64,000 nt of DNA from Ruminococcaceae bacterium UBA3903 (GCA_002391625.1 DGFJ01000004.1:16412-80411), one strand, 5' to 3'; positions 52,074 to 61,689 are shown, counted from the stretch's first letter. A program made the numbers and translations. Notes: a model not told the origin generated them from the sequence alone.

Positions 52074-52903
52074 TACGGTACCTCCTTGCTGTATAGCTGT
52101 AATAGCTTTTTGGCAACTCCGTTTTTTTCGTTGCTGTCTATAACCTGTGTTGCCATTGCCTTTAGCTGTGGAACGCTGTGGGCAACAGCATAGCATTCAT
52201 CAGATATTTTAAACATTGGTATATCGTTTACTGCATCACCAAAGCATACTACTCGGTCACAGCTAAGGATAGCCTTCAGCACGTTTATTGCCTGTGCCTT
52301 CGTTGCCCGTGCTGACATGACCTCGCACCAATATTCCTCACGATACAGCTCCTGCTGTAGTATAGTCTTAAATCCATTGTATTTCTGAATTTCATTATAA
52401 AATGGCTGTAAAGATAATTCATCCTCTATTATGGTGACGTAGAATACGTCGCCATCAAAAAGCCTTTCATCAGATGTAATAGGGTGTAACCGCTTGTCAT
52501 CTTGTCGGCTGTTAATGTAATACATAAGCCCCCTATGCTCATTACCGGTAACCCATGTTACCCTCTCCTCCCCATTTACAAAGGAATACACAAGAGGATT
52601 AAGATTATACTTCTTAATCAATTTTTCTATATATCTAATATCCTTCTGTGTGTATACCTCTCGGTGAAGTATTTCATTAGTTGTACTGTTTAAAATAAAT
52701 GCACCGTTATACACAATAACAGGGCAATTAAGATTTAGCCCCTTGGTAACAATAGCTGCAGAGCTTAAAGACCTAGCTGTAGCATAGGTAAAGCACATGC
52801 CCTCTTGGATAAGCTCGTTAATTATTTTCAAGCCCTCCGGTGGCACACGACATGCTTTATCAAGCAACGTTCCATCTAAATCAGTAACATATAATGTTTT
52901 CAT
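52073..52903 (-). CDS. Cof-type HAD-family phosphatase
   Basis: A 276-residue HAD-IIB hydrolase. Motif I is VTDLDGTLLDK, motif II the YATARSLSSA segment, and motif IV VCFGDAVNDIPMF; the C2B cap lies between them. The substrate may be a sugar phosphate or a cofactor such as flavin mononucleotide and cannot be told. It is translationally coupled to corA, a pairing worth noting. No other gene is between it and the small membrane protein at 53052. Confidence 0.88.
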   Translation of the reverse strand: MKTLYVTDLDGTLLDKACRVPPEGLKIINELIQEGMCFTYATARSLSSAAIVTKGLNLNCPVIVYNGAFILNSTTNEILHREVYTQKDIRYIEKLIKKYNLNPLVYSFVNGEERVTWVTGNEHRGLMYYINSRQDDKRLHPITSDERLFDGDVFYVTIIEDELSLQPFYNEIQKYNGFKTILQQELYREEYWCEVMSARATKAQAINVLKAILSCDRVVCFGDAVNDIPMFKISDECYAVAHSVPQLKAMATQVIDSNEKNGVAKKLLQLYSKEVP

Positions 52904-53051
52904 GTACCTCTCCCTGTGAAAAATTATTATAAAAAAATCCCACTGCTGTTAAAATAACAGGCTGCATAACAGCTGTGATATAAACATCTCAGTCTTCGTG
53001 TCCCATGTGTGCTGTGTGCCTTCAGCACCACTGTACCACGTTTTAAGCCAA

Positions 53052-53270
53052 TCATTCCTTATCCTCCGGCTTATGAGCTTTGCTTTTCTTTTTCTTTTGT
53101 GTTAAATCTAAGTATCCACAAAATATTCCAAACAAAGCCAACACCACACCGCACTGTACTATAGTTACCGCCTTTGGGCTGCCTGAAAAGTACTCCAAAA
53201 CAAAATATATCAATAGCATTACAAATGCCATTACTAAAAAACCTACTGCACCCGTACCCCACTTTGACAT
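53052..53270 (-). CDS. Small membrane protein of unknown function
   Basis: A 72-residue protein with two helices (AVGFLVMAFVMLLIYFVLEYF and a second around IVQCGVVLALFGIFCGYLDL) and a Lys-rich cytoplasmic tail. The start is at MSKWGTG, with GGGGAG upstream inside the end of rsmA. It is probably cotranscribed with rsmA (the site lies about 30 bp after the rsmA stop). Confidence 0.6.
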   Translation of the reverse strand: MSKWGTGAVGFLVMAFVMLLIYFVLEYFSGSPKAVTIVQCGVVLALFGIFCGYLDLTQKKKKSKAHKPEDKE

Positions 53271-53298
53271 ATATACAAACTCCCCATAACTGTATTTT

Positions 53299-54153
53299 TT
53301 ATAATTCAAAGCAGTTAGCAAGGCTTGCAAACTGCTCCATTGTTAGCTGTTCAGCACGATAATTAAGAGGTATGTCCGCCTGCTCCAACGCTGCGTTAGC
53401 CACAGCCTTTGATACAGACAAGCCGGCGCTAAGTGCATTTGGCAGGGTTTTTCTACGCTGACCAAACGCCGCCTTTACCACCTTAAAAAAATTTTTTTCG
53501 TTGTCAACCTGTAATGTGGGTGTTTGGTGTATATCAAGCTTGATAACAGCCGAGTCCACCTTTGGTGCAGGCATAAAGCTGCCCGCAGATACGTCAAACA
53601 ACAGCTTTGGCTCACAGTAGTAACGTACAGCAATAGTAACAGCACCTGCCTGTCGGCTTCCCGCCCTTGCACATATTCGCTGTGCTGCCTCCTTTTGCAC
53701 CATTACCGTAAGAGATGATATTGGCAAACGCTCCTCTAGCAAACGCATTATCACAGGTGACGTTATATAGTATGGCAGATTTGCACAGACAACTACCTCC
53801 ATATTAGAGAATTCCTCGGCTATCAGCCTTTGTAAATCTACCTTTAGTACATCTGCATTTATTACCTTTACATTGTCAAAATCCTTTAAGGTTTCGTCCA
53901 GCACCGGTAGCAGCCGTTTATCCAGCTCTATTGCCACAACCTTGTGAGCTAACCGTGCCAGCTCACAGGTTAAAACGCCAATACCTGGGCCAATTTCAAT
54001 AACACCTATGTTTTTTTCAGCACCGCTTTCCGCTGCCATCCTTGGGCATACAGACGGGTTAATCAAAAAGTTTTGTCCCAATGCTTTTGAAAAGGTAAAA
54101 CCGTGCTTGCCTAGTATATTTTTAATATTTGATATATTCGAAAGCTGTTCCAT
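53299..54153 (-). CDS. rsmA: 16S rRNA dimethyladenosine transferase RsmA (KsgA)
   Basis: A 284-residue SAM enzyme that dimethylates two adjacent adenosines (A1518/A1519) near the 3' end of 16S rRNA. ALGQNFLINPSVC, the SAM loop VIEIGPGIGVLT and the catalytic NLPYYITSPV (NLPY) are diagnostic. AGGGAG precedes the ATG. It lies 10 bp downstream of the RsmF-like gene on the minus strand. Confidence 0.95.
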   Translation of the reverse strand: MEQLSNISNIKNILGKHGFTFSKALGQNFLINPSVCPRMAAESGAEKNIGVIEIGPGIGVLTCELARLAHKVVAIELDKRLLPVLDETLKDFDNVKVINADVLKVDLQRLIAEEFSNMEVVVCANLPYYITSPVIMRLLEERLPISSLTVMVQKEAAQRICARAGSRQAGAVTIAVRYYCEPKLLFDVSAGSFMPAPKVDSAVIKLDIHQTPTLQVDNEKNFFKVVKAAFGQRRKTLPNALSAGLSVSKAVANAALEQADIPLNYRAEQLTMEQFASLANCFEL

Positions 54154-54163
54154 ATATTCTCCC

Positions 54164-55516
54164 TTATTTTACAGTTCTAAGACCCTTAGGATACTTATTT
54201 TTTAATATTCCGCCTGATACCTTGCCAAAGCCTGTTATTATTCCCTTTACAGCCACAGCGGTATAGCCCTTCACTGTGGTGTCTACAGCTATTTCCTCAC
54301 CGTGGAGAAACCTGCGTATGCTGTCACCGTCCACATCAAGGTCAGCCACACATCGTGCCTGCTGTGGCATAGATGCCATAAACATACTGTGGCATGGCTC
54401 TATACGATTTTTCTTAACCTCGCCTAACAGCACACCACATCTTAGCACACCTAAGCCCTTTATGCTTGGCAGCTCATGTGGCAACGCCAATACCTTATCC
54501 TTTACAATGGCATATCTATCTGTAAAGGGGCTATCATTATATATGCTGTCTAATAAATTTTCCGTTAATTTTACAGCTTCCTTTTCCTGCTTTCCCTGTG
54601 GTGGAATATATGGTGTAGCAGGCGTGCAACCACAATCACCATGCTTCATAAGCTTAGCCACAAAATGACCCTCTCCACCGTCCATGGGGTAAATGCGTCT
54701 GGCCTTTTCCATAGCCTGTCTGCCAAAAGAAACACCACTGTCTTCTAATGTAAAATCCTGATTTTCTGCCAAAAATCTTTCTATTACCTTTTCATTTTCA
54801 TATGGCGAAAAGGTACAGGTAGAATACACCAGTATACCACCGTTTTTCAATGCCTGTTTTGCACTGTCTAATATAGCCAATTGCCGTTCCATACATGATC
54901 GTGTGTGTTCCATGCTCCATTCCTGCCGTGCTGCCTCATCTTTTCTGAACATCCCCTCGCCAGAGCAGGGAGCATCCACCAAAATTTTATCAAAAAATCC
55001 TGTTAAACCCCCGCATAAGGTGTGTGGATTACAGGAGGACACCACAGCATTTTTTATACCCATTCGTTCAATATTAGACAACAATATTAACGCCCTGTTT
55101 TTAACAATTTCATTACACCACAGCAGTCCCTCACCTTGGAGAGCAGCACCTATTTGAGTGCTTTTTCCCCCTGGTGCCGCACACAGGTCTAATACCCTGT
55201 CACCCTTTTGTGGGTTTAATACGGTTACTGCACAAGATGCAGATGGCTCCTGCACATAAAAAGCCCCTGCATGGTGTAACGGGTGGTTGCCAATTCCGTT
55301 AATATTATTTGGTATATAAAAGCCATATGGCGAAAATGGTGATGCTTTCAGCTTAAAGTCCAGTGTACCTTCCAGCACCTCACTACTACATTTTAATGTA
55401 TTAACCCTAATGCCACGGTAATATGGGTGGTGCATTAAACGCTGAAACTCCTTATATTCATCACCTAACATAAGCTTCATTCTATCCAAAAATTCTAGTG
55501 GGTATGCTTCTGTCAT
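54164..55516 (-). CDS. RsmF/NOL1-type RNA (cytosine-5) methyltransferase
   Basis: A 450-residue enzyme. SAM loop DLCAAPGGKSTQIGAAL, the DAPCSGEGMFRK motif with one catalytic cysteine, and YSTCTFSPYENE with the second are all present. The C-terminal region (about 340-450) is the RsmF-type RNA-binding domain. It is expected to make m5C in 16S rRNA. The start at MTEAYP has AAAGGG with a longish spacing; a run of hydrophobic codons upstream gives only an open frame. rsmA follows. Confidence 0.88.
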   Translation of the reverse strand: MTEAYPLEFLDRMKLMLGDEYKEFQRLMHHPYYRGIRVNTLKCSSEVLEGTLDFKLKASPFSPYGFYIPNNINGIGNHPLHHAGAFYVQEPSASCAVTVLNPQKGDRVLDLCAAPGGKSTQIGAALQGEGLLWCNEIVKNRALILLSNIERMGIKNAVVSSCNPHTLCGGLTGFFDKILVDAPCSGEGMFRKDEAARQEWSMEHTRSCMERQLAILDSAKQALKNGGILVYSTCTFSPYENEKVIERFLAENQDFTLEDSGVSFGRQAMEKARRIYPMDGGEGHFVAKLMKHGDCGCTPATPYIPPQGKQEKEAVKLTENLLDSIYNDSPFTDRYAIVKDKVLALPHELPSIKGLGVLRCGVLLGEVKKNRIEPCHSMFMASMPQQARCVADLDVDGDSIRRFLHGEEIAVDTTVKGYTAVAVKGIITGFGKVSGGILKNKYPKGLRTVK

Positions 55517-55592
55517 AACAAATAATGCCCTTTCAAAAAAGAATAAATAAATTATAATCGTATATACTACATCTGTAAAGGAGGTGTAGTTT

Positions 55593-55811
55593 ATGAATAA
55601 CAACAGACTTAACAATAATCAAAACAATAATCAAAATAATAGCCAGAACAATAGCCAGAACAATAACCAGAATAACAACCAGAATAACAACCAGAATAAT
55701 CAAAACAATCAAAACAATCAAAACAACTGCCCTAGCAATAAAAAGCAGAATAACGGACAAAACAAGAAAAAACAAAACTTTCAAAATAATCAAGATAACA
55801 ACAACTTCTAA
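55593..55811 (+). CDS. Asn/Gln-rich low-complexity microprotein
   Basis: A 72-residue protein that is about 60 percent Asn plus Gln, made of units such as NNQNN and NNSQ with one CPSNKKQNNGQNKKK break. AAAGGAGGTG directly upstream makes translation very likely. Two promoter-like stretches precede it: one sigma-A-like (TTTCAA, 16 bp, TATAAT) and one resembling a forespore sigma-G promoter (GAATA, 17 bp, TATACTA). A role in the spore coat or as an intrinsically disordered scaffold is speculation. It is divergent from the RsmF-like gene. Confidence 0.7.
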   Translation: MNNNRLNNNQNNNQNNSQNNSQNNNQNNNQNNNQNNQNNQNNQNNCPSNKKQNNGQNKKKQNFQNNQDNNNF

Positions 55812-55849
55812 TTGCTTTGATGACATTTCAATCTAATTGAAAAAATTGC

Positions 55850-55890
55850 CGTATATGGCTAATGGTATTATATACTTTTAACCATATACG
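55850..55890. terminator. Hairpin between the Asn/Gln-rich and DUF308 genes
   Basis: CGTATATGG pairs with CCATATACG around a 23-nt loop that can itself pair in part. It lies between convergent genes and could end transcription from both, though neither side has a perfect T run. Confidence 0.5.
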
Positions 55891-55903
55891 ATACATAGCA
55901 TAT

Positions 55904-57214
55904 TTAAGCTGGCACTGCTCCTGACAGAACAGTTTTTTTAACCACAAAGCTATTTTTTCTGTTAAAGCAATCATCCAAATATTTATAGTATGTTCCAGGG
56001 GTTATAATACCGTTTAGGCTGATAACATCTATGCCTGACGCACCTACCAGCGTATCAGCCATCTGTACACAATTAGTTTTAACAGCAAAGTAGGTCTTAA
56101 ACTTTCCCTTTTTAAACTTGTAAAATTTGGCGTCTATCTCGCTGTAAAAACGGCTGGCAGGGTCGCTGTATTCTGCCATGGGGTTAAGCTCCTTTTTGCT
56201 TTTCCATATATAAACATTCTGTTTAAACTTTTTTAAATATTTTTCCATACTGTCTATTTGTTCATCTGTTAGATACAGGGAAAAAGCTACAATGGTTTCA
56301 TTGTCCACGTTTATACATCTGTCTATGTATTTATCACGAGGCATTTCCACAAAAACGCCGTCGCTGACTGTACCAAACAGCCTAACGCTGTCGCTGTCAT
56401 ATGTACCATAGGAATATACTGTACCCTTAAAGCATATATCAATATGTCCAAAGCCACCAGCTATTTTCGGTGACATATGCACGAAGATTTCCAGCACTGT
56501 TGAAACCTCGTCAGTTGTTTTTTTAACTATTTGCATTTCTTGTGTGTTGGCATCGTTTAGATTTTTGTTAATTTTATTAAATATTTTCGTTGGGATAAAG
56601 GCGGTCAACAGAACAGGCAGTCTAAGCTTTATTCTGCGTTTAAAATGCTTACCATCCAAATCCCATTTTAAAATTTCTCGCACACCGTCACCAAGCACGG
56701 TAAATCCATACATTATCAAATAAATACCCAACAGTATATAAAGAGCAATGCCAGCTTCCTTTGGTAAAGCAAAAATAGTTACAGCAAAGGCTATAGATAT
56801 TATACAGTCAATTAACGCCCGTACAAAGCCTGTGTCCCTGTTGACCTTTAGCTGTATACACAGCACCAACCGCCAAGTAAAATTTAACAGCATCCACAGC
56901 CCAACAAAAAACACTATAAAGCCTAAGAACAGCCGTGGCAACAGCATAATTACTAAACCAAATATGATATACGCTATACCAGAGGCTAAGGTAGAAGCCA
57001 TTCTGCGACGTGGTATAAAGGCAAATGATAAAATAAACACAGTACCTGCCAGCATTGCAAATATAGAAATAACAACACAAAACAGCTCTACGCTGCCACT
57101 GATATTTGATAAACAAAATATACCAACAGCAAAAAACAATATGGACTGTGTAAATAATAAAATTGAGCCTGCCAGCTTATCCTTAACAATTATCTTCTTA
57201 CTGCGTTTAGCCAC
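55904..57214 (-). CDS. DUF308-type membrane protein fused to a permuted papain-like domain
   Basis: A 436-residue protein. The N-terminal 180 residues hold five or six helices in the HdeD/DUF308 pattern (LPRLFLGFIVFFVGLWMLL). A cytoplasmic or surface domain follows, with GGFGHIDICF and then, about 120 residues later, KTNCVQMADTLVGASGIDVISL. A His followed far downstream by an Asn-Cys pair is the order of circularly permuted NlpC/P60-like hydrolases. GTG at 57214 follows AAGGGGCGG; an ATG nine codons earlier is less well placed. The hydrolase assignment is inference. Confidence 0.6.
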   Translation of the reverse strand: MAKRSKKIIVKDKLAGSILLFTQSILFFAVGIFCLSNISGSVELFCVVISIFAMLAGTVFILSFAFIPRRRMASTLASGIAYIIFGLVIMLLPRLFLGFIVFFVGLWMLLNFTWRLVLCIQLKVNRDTGFVRALIDCIISIAFAVTIFALPKEAGIALYILLGIYLIMYGFTVLGDGVREILKWDLDGKHFKRRIKLRLPVLLTAFIPTKIFNKINKNLNDANTQEMQIVKKTTDEVSTVLEIFVHMSPKIAGGFGHIDICFKGTVYSYGTYDSDSVRLFGTVSDGVFVEMPRDKYIDRCINVDNETIVAFSLYLTDEQIDSMEKYLKKFKQNVYIWKSKKELNPMAEYSDPASRFYSEIDAKFYKFKKGKFKTYFAVKTNCVQMADTLVGASGIDVISLNGIITPGTYYKYLDDCFNRKNSFVVKKTVLSGAVPA

Positions 57215-57252
57215 AGAACACCGCCCCTTACATTTTTCCATGGGATTTTTTA

Positions 57253-57915
57253 TTAATAGCCAAGCTTTTCGCCTATAATAATAACCTTTATTCTGTTAAC
57301 GTGCCTTTGCTGTCCACATACCACATAGTTACAGCATATGCGACCGTCGCTATGACAGCCGTCACTCATATGGCTGTTGGGTATGTCCAGCGACACACAG
57401 TGACCGTTTACAGCACAATAGGTGTTACAATTTAATCTGACAGTGTTTTGTGGTGCTGCCACCGTTTTTACACGCTCAATAGCCTTTTCCAAATTATCCA
57501 CAATTTTATTAAAGCCCGCCACTACCACAACGCTTTTAGGACCGTATAATATTGCCGACACCCTGTTAGAGTTACCGTCAACATTATACAGATAGCCTGT
57601 TTTAGTAATAGCATTACTGCTGGTAAAGTACACATCTGCATTGTAGGTTGCCCTATACACCTGCTCTATCTCTGCTCGTGTAATACCGTCACGGGTGCGG
57701 TCAAGGTAGCTGTAATCGTCACCCTTTATAATATCTAATATACCCGTTTCCTTTAATGTAGCCGACCCGCCACTGCTTATAACGTCGCCCTTGTTAATCA
57801 AGGTTTTAACCAAATTTTGTGCCTCCTGAATTGTTTCACAGTAAAAAGGCTCCATGTTGTTTTTTCTTAAATTCTCCATTGTTTCCTGAATACGCTTGTC
57901 AATATTTTTATCCAT
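57253..57915 (-). CDS. LUD-domain (LutC/YkgG-type) protein
   Basis: A 220-residue protein with VISSGGSATLKETGILDII and ITRAEIEQVYRATYNADVYF followed by the TSSNAITKTGYLYNVDG core. The C terminus is Cys-rich (about ten cysteines between residues 165 and 205). Single LUD proteins of this sort are common in Clostridia, without LutA/LutB partners here; their substrate is unknown. The start at MDKNID follows AGGTG; a GTG three codons earlier is within that site. Confidence 0.82.
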   Translation of the reverse strand: MDKNIDKRIQETMENLRKNNMEPFYCETIQEAQNLVKTLINKGDVISSGGSATLKETGILDIIKGDDYSYLDRTRDGITRAEIEQVYRATYNADVYFTSSNAITKTGYLYNVDGNSNRVSAILYGPKSVVVVAGFNKIVDNLEKAIERVKTVAAPQNTVRLNCNTYCAVNGHCVSLDIPNSHMSDGCHSDGRICCNYVVCGQQRHVNRIKVIIIGEKLGY

Positions 57916-58061
57916 ATAATTCACCTATCCCATCTGAATATTTATCTGTGATTTTTATGGTAAAACACAGATTAAAATCAAACAAACCTGTTTATGATTT
58001 TTATATTATACTATATAGGTAAAAAAAATAAAAGACCATTTAAAAATTGTAAGGTAAAATA

Positions 58062-58090
58062 TTGAAAGCTATCGCATTTAATGGTATAAT
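58062..58090 (+). promoter_or_regulatory. Promoter of the aspS-gatCAB operon
   Basis: TTGAAA and TATAAT are separated by 17 bp. The resulting leader is only about 40 nt, leaving no room for a T-box. Confidence 0.75.
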
Positions 58091-58137
58091 AGGCGAAATA
58101 ATGAAACTTTTTGAACTTGAAAGGATTAGTATAAATT

Positions 58138-59886
58138 ATGACCAATTCAAACCAGTACCGCACCTGCTTGTGCGGAGAATTAAGAGAGTCCCACATTGGC
58201 ACAGAGGTTTCTGTGGCTGGTTGGGTAGAAAACATCCGTGACCATGGTGGCGTAATGTTTTTAGATATTCGTGACCAATACGGTGTTGTACAGGTTGTTG
58301 TACACAACCAGGATATGCTGCAGGACGTTAACAAGGAGTGTACCGTTACAGTAACAGGTCCTGTTGTAAAAAGAGCCGAGGACACAATAAACCCAAAGAT
58401 TGCCACTGGTACAGTAGAGATTACCGCTGAAAAGCTAACAGTGCTGGGCAAATGTCACAACAGCCTGCCCTTTGAGGTTGCCACCTCCACCGAAACCAAG
58501 GAGGATGTACGCCTAAAGTACCGTTTTTTAGATTTAAGAAATAAAAAGGTTCATAACAATATTTTGCTTAGAAGTCAGGTTGTATCATTCCTAAGAAATA
58601 AAATGACAGAGCTGGGCTTTAACGAAATTAACACACCTATTTTATCAGCAAGCTCACCAGAGGGTGCCAGAGATTACATTATTCCCAGCCGTAAGCACAA
58701 GGGCAAGTTTTATGCTTTACCACAAGCACCACAGATTTTTAAACAGCTGTTAATGGTGTCTGGCTTTGACAAATATTTTCAGATAGCCCCTTGCTTCCGT
58801 GATGAGGATGCTAGGGCAGACCGTTCACCGGGTGAGTTTTATCAGCTGGACTTTGAAATGGCATTTGCTACACAGGAGGACGTCTTTAGCGTAGCTGAGG
58901 AGGTGCTGTCTGAAACCTTTGCAAGGTTTTCTAACAAAGCAGTTACAAAGGGACCATACCCACGTATTCCATATGCTGAGGCTATGGTAAAATACGGCAC
59001 AGATAAGCCAGATCTTAGAAACCCACTAGAAATTAAAGAAATAAGTCATATGTTTGCAGAAACAGACTTTGCTCCATTTAAAAAGAAAACCGTACGTTCT
59101 ATTAACGTGCCTAACGGTGCCGGACAGTCTAAAAATTGGTTCAAGAAAATGGAAGAGTTCGCCTTATCTATTGGTATGAAGGGCTTAGGCTATGTAAAGG
59201 TGAGGGAGGACTTAACCTTTGACGGTCCTATTGACAAATTCCTAAAAGAAGGCGATCGAGAAAAGCTAATTGAAATTAACGGTTCACAGGCTGGTGATGT
59301 TATATACTTTATAGCAGACAGCAAGGATATAGCTCCAAAGCTAGCTGGTCAAATTAGAACAGAGGTTGCTAAGCGTCTAAAGCTAATCGACGAAAGTCGT
59401 TTTGAAATGTGCTTTATTGTCGACTTCCCTATGTTTGACCATGATGAGGACAGCGGTGCTGTAATATTTACGCACAACCCATTCTCTATGCCACAGGGTG
59501 GTTTAGAGGCGTTGTTAACTAAAGAACCAACAGAAATACTAGCATACCAGTATGACATTGTATGTAATGGTATAGAGCTGTCCTCTGGTGCTGTTCGTAA
59601 CCACGACCTTGACACCATGGTAAAGGCCTTTGAAATTGCAGGCTATACTAAGGACGTACTAAAGGAGAAGTTCCAAGCCCTGTACAATGCGTTCCAGTAC
59701 GGTGCACCACCACATGCAGGTATGGCACCAGGTGTTGACAGAATGATTATGCTGTTGGCTCAGGAGGAAAACATTCGTGAGGTTATCGCCTTCCCAATGA
59801 ACAGTAACGCTCAGGATGTATTGTTAGGTGCTCCTAATGAGGTTACTGAACAGCAGCTGAGAGAGGTTCACATTAAGCTTAGATAA
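58138..59886 (+). CDS. aspS: Aspartyl-tRNA synthetase
   Basis: A 582-residue class II synthetase with the OB-fold anticodon domain, the motif 2 region CFRDEDARADRSPGEFYQLD and motif 3 GMAPGVDRMIML, and the bacterial GAD insertion (about 290-420). It is directly followed by gatC, gatA and gatB, so it may charge tRNA-Asn as well as tRNA-Asp, with GatCAB amidating the product. The residues that decide this were not checked. AAAGGATT lies upstream of the ATG. Confidence 0.95.
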   Translation: MTNSNQYRTCLCGELRESHIGTEVSVAGWVENIRDHGGVMFLDIRDQYGVVQVVVHNQDMLQDVNKECTVTVTGPVVKRAEDTINPKIATGTVEITAEKLTVLGKCHNSLPFEVATSTETKEDVRLKYRFLDLRNKKVHNNILLRSQVVSFLRNKMTELGFNEINTPILSASSPEGARDYIIPSRKHKGKFYALPQAPQIFKQLLMVSGFDKYFQIAPCFRDEDARADRSPGEFYQLDFEMAFATQEDVFSVAEEVLSETFARFSNKAVTKGPYPRIPYAEAMVKYGTDKPDLRNPLEIKEISHMFAETDFAPFKKKTVRSINVPNGAGQSKNWFKKMEEFALSIGMKGLGYVKVREDLTFDGPIDKFLKEGDREKLIEINGSQAGDVIYFIADSKDIAPKLAGQIRTEVAKRLKLIDESRFEMCFIVDFPMFDHDEDSGAVIFTHNPFSMPQGGLEALLTKEPTEILAYQYDIVCNGIELSSGAVRNHDLDTMVKAFEIAGYTKDVLKEKFQALYNAFQYGAPPHAGMAPGVDRMIMLLAQEENIREVIAFPMNSNAQDVLLGAPNEVTEQQLREVHIKLR

Positions 59887-59911
59887 TTTATTTTCAAGGA
59901 GGTTACCCCCT

Positions 59912-60193
59912 ATGGTATCCCATGATGATGTAATACAAATAGCACGTTTGGCAAAGCTGTCTATAAAAGAGGACGAGCTGGACGCATTAACAGGTGAAAT
60001 GCAAAATATAATTGACTTTGCCGACACTATTAACAGTGCAGCAGAGTCTGGTGAGGCATTTGACAACATAAACAATCTTTCCAATGTTTTTCACGATGAT
60101 GTGGTTATTCCATCTTATCCTACAGAAAAGATTTTGGAAAATGCAAAAGATGTAGCAGATGACTGCTTCCTAGTAAAAAAACGCTGTGATTAA
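59912..60193 (+). CDS. gatC: Glu/Asp-tRNA amidotransferase subunit C
   Basis: A 93-residue helical subunit (IQIARLAKLSIKEDELDALTG and a later LREDE-like region here replaced by DDVVIPSYPTEK) that stabilises GatA-GatB. It begins 25 bp after aspS with AAGGAGG upstream. Confidence 0.93.
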   Translation: MVSHDDVIQIARLAKLSIKEDELDALTGEMQNIIDFADTINSAAESGEAFDNINNLSNVFHDDVVIPSYPTEKILENAKDVADDCFLVKKRCD

Positions 60194-60219
60194 CTATTAA
60201 AAGAAAGGAAGTAGGTCTA

Positions 60220-61689
60220 ATGAGTGAAATAAGCCAGATTAAAAAAATAAACAATATGCTTACTAGCAAGGAAATCTCTTGTGAGGAGCTGACAAAAAGC
60301 TACTTAGCACAAATAGACAAGGTTAACGGTGACCTTAACGCTTATGTTAATGTAACACCTGATATAGCCCTAGCCAGTGCCAAAAAAGTAGATGAGAAGC
60401 TAGCAAAGGGAGAGGATATTTCTTTGTTAGCCGGTGTACCAATGACCTTAAAGGACAACATATCCACCGACGGCATAGAAACCACCTGCTGTTCAAACAT
60501 ATTAAAGGGCTACAAGCCAATATACAATGCTACTGTTTGGAACATTTTAAAGGAACAGGACGCTGTATTATTAGGTAAAACAAATATGGACGAATTTGCA
60601 ATGGGTTCTTCCTGCGAAACCTCCTGCTTTGGCGGTGCTAAAAACCCACACAGCTTTGACCACGTTGCTGGTGGCAGCTCTGGCGGTGTAGCTTCTGCTG
60701 TTGGCGGTAACATTGCTGCATATGGTTTAGGCTCTGACACTGGAGGTTCTATACGTCAGCCTGCCAGCTTTTGTGGCATAGTAGGCTTAAAGCCCAGCTA
60801 CGGTGCGGTATCCCGTTTTGGACTTATAGCGTATGCATCCAGCCTTGACCAAATAGGACCTATCACAACCAATGTTGAGGACACAGCTATCATATATGAC
60901 GCTATTTCTCAATATGATGAAAAGGACTCTACCTCTCAAGGTAAAAAGGGCTGCAGCACCTGTGAAGCCTTGAAAAAGGATATTAAGGGTATGAAGATAG
61001 GCATTGCCAGAGAATACCTAGAGGGTGTTCGTGACGATGTAAAGGAAGCCATAGAAAATGCAGTTAAGGTATATGAAAGCCTAGGTGCAGAAATAGTTTA
61101 CTTTAATCTGCCAGCCTTAAAGTTTGCCTTGCCTGTTTACTATATTTTAGCCTGTGCTGAGGCTTCATCAAACCTTGGCAGATATGATGGTATCCGCTAT
61201 GGTTATAAAACTCCTACCTATGAAAATGTTAACGATATGATTTGCAAAACCCGCAGCGAGGGCTTCGGTGATGAGGTTAAACGCAGAATTTTGCTTGGCA
61301 CATATGTTTTAAGTGCAGGCTATTACGACGCATACTACAAAAAAGCGCAAAACCTACGTGGTACAATAGTAAAGGCGTTTAAAAATGCTTTTGACAGCTG
61401 TGATGTTATTTTAGCACCAACAGTACCAATGACAGCATTTAAGGTTGGTCATGCAGCCAGCGACCCTATTGAAACCTATTTAACAGATATATGCACAGTA
61501 CCTGTAAACATAGCTGGTCTGCCGGCAGTGTCACTGCCCTGTGGCTTTAACCCTAAGGGTATGCCAATAGGTATGCAGTTAATCGGTAACACCTTCTGCG
61601 AAGGAACTATTTTAAACGCAGCATGGAGCTATGAAAACAAAGTAAGGGACAGTGTGTTTAAAAGTCCAGAATTGGGGGTTAAGCTATGA
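60220..61689 (+). CDS. gatA: Glu/Asp-tRNA amidotransferase subunit A
   Basis: A 489-residue amidase-signature enzyme that releases ammonia from glutamine. The Ser-cisSer-Lys triad is Lys 78 (TLKDN), Ser 153 (GGSSGGVAS) and Ser 177 (GSDTGGSIRQP). It is placed between gatC and gatB, and its last 4 bases overlap gatB. Confidence 0.95.
   Translation: MSEISQIKKINNMLTSKEISCEELTKSYLAQIDKVNGDLNAYVNVTPDIALASAKKVDEKLAKGEDISLLAGVPMTLKDNISTDGIETTCCSNILKGYKPIYNATVWNILKEQDAVLLGKTNMDEFAMGSSCETSCFGGAKNPHSFDHVAGGSSGGVASAVGGNIAAYGLGSDTGGSIRQPASFCGIVGLKPSYGAVSRFGLIAYASSLDQIGPITTNVEDTAIIYDAISQYDEKDSTSQGKKGCSTCEALKKDIKGMKIGIAREYLEGVRDDVKEAIENAVKVYESLGAEIVYFNLPALKFALPVYYILACAEASSNLGRYDGIRYGYKTPTYENVNDMICKTRSEGFGDEVKRRILLGTYVLSAGYYDAYYKKAQNLRGTIVKAFKNAFDSCDVILAPTVPMTAFKVGHAASDPIETYLTDICTVPVNIAGLPAVSLPCGFNPKGMPIGMQLIGNTFCEGTILNAAWSYENKVRDSVFKSPELGVKL

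Noticed and set aside
53475..53718. Short frames antisense or out of frame within rsmA
   Set aside because: They are shadows of a clearly conserved gene and lack ribosome sites.
57925..58137. T-box leader upstream of aspS
   Set aside because: The promoter leaves a leader of about 40 nt, too short, and no T-box sequence is seen.
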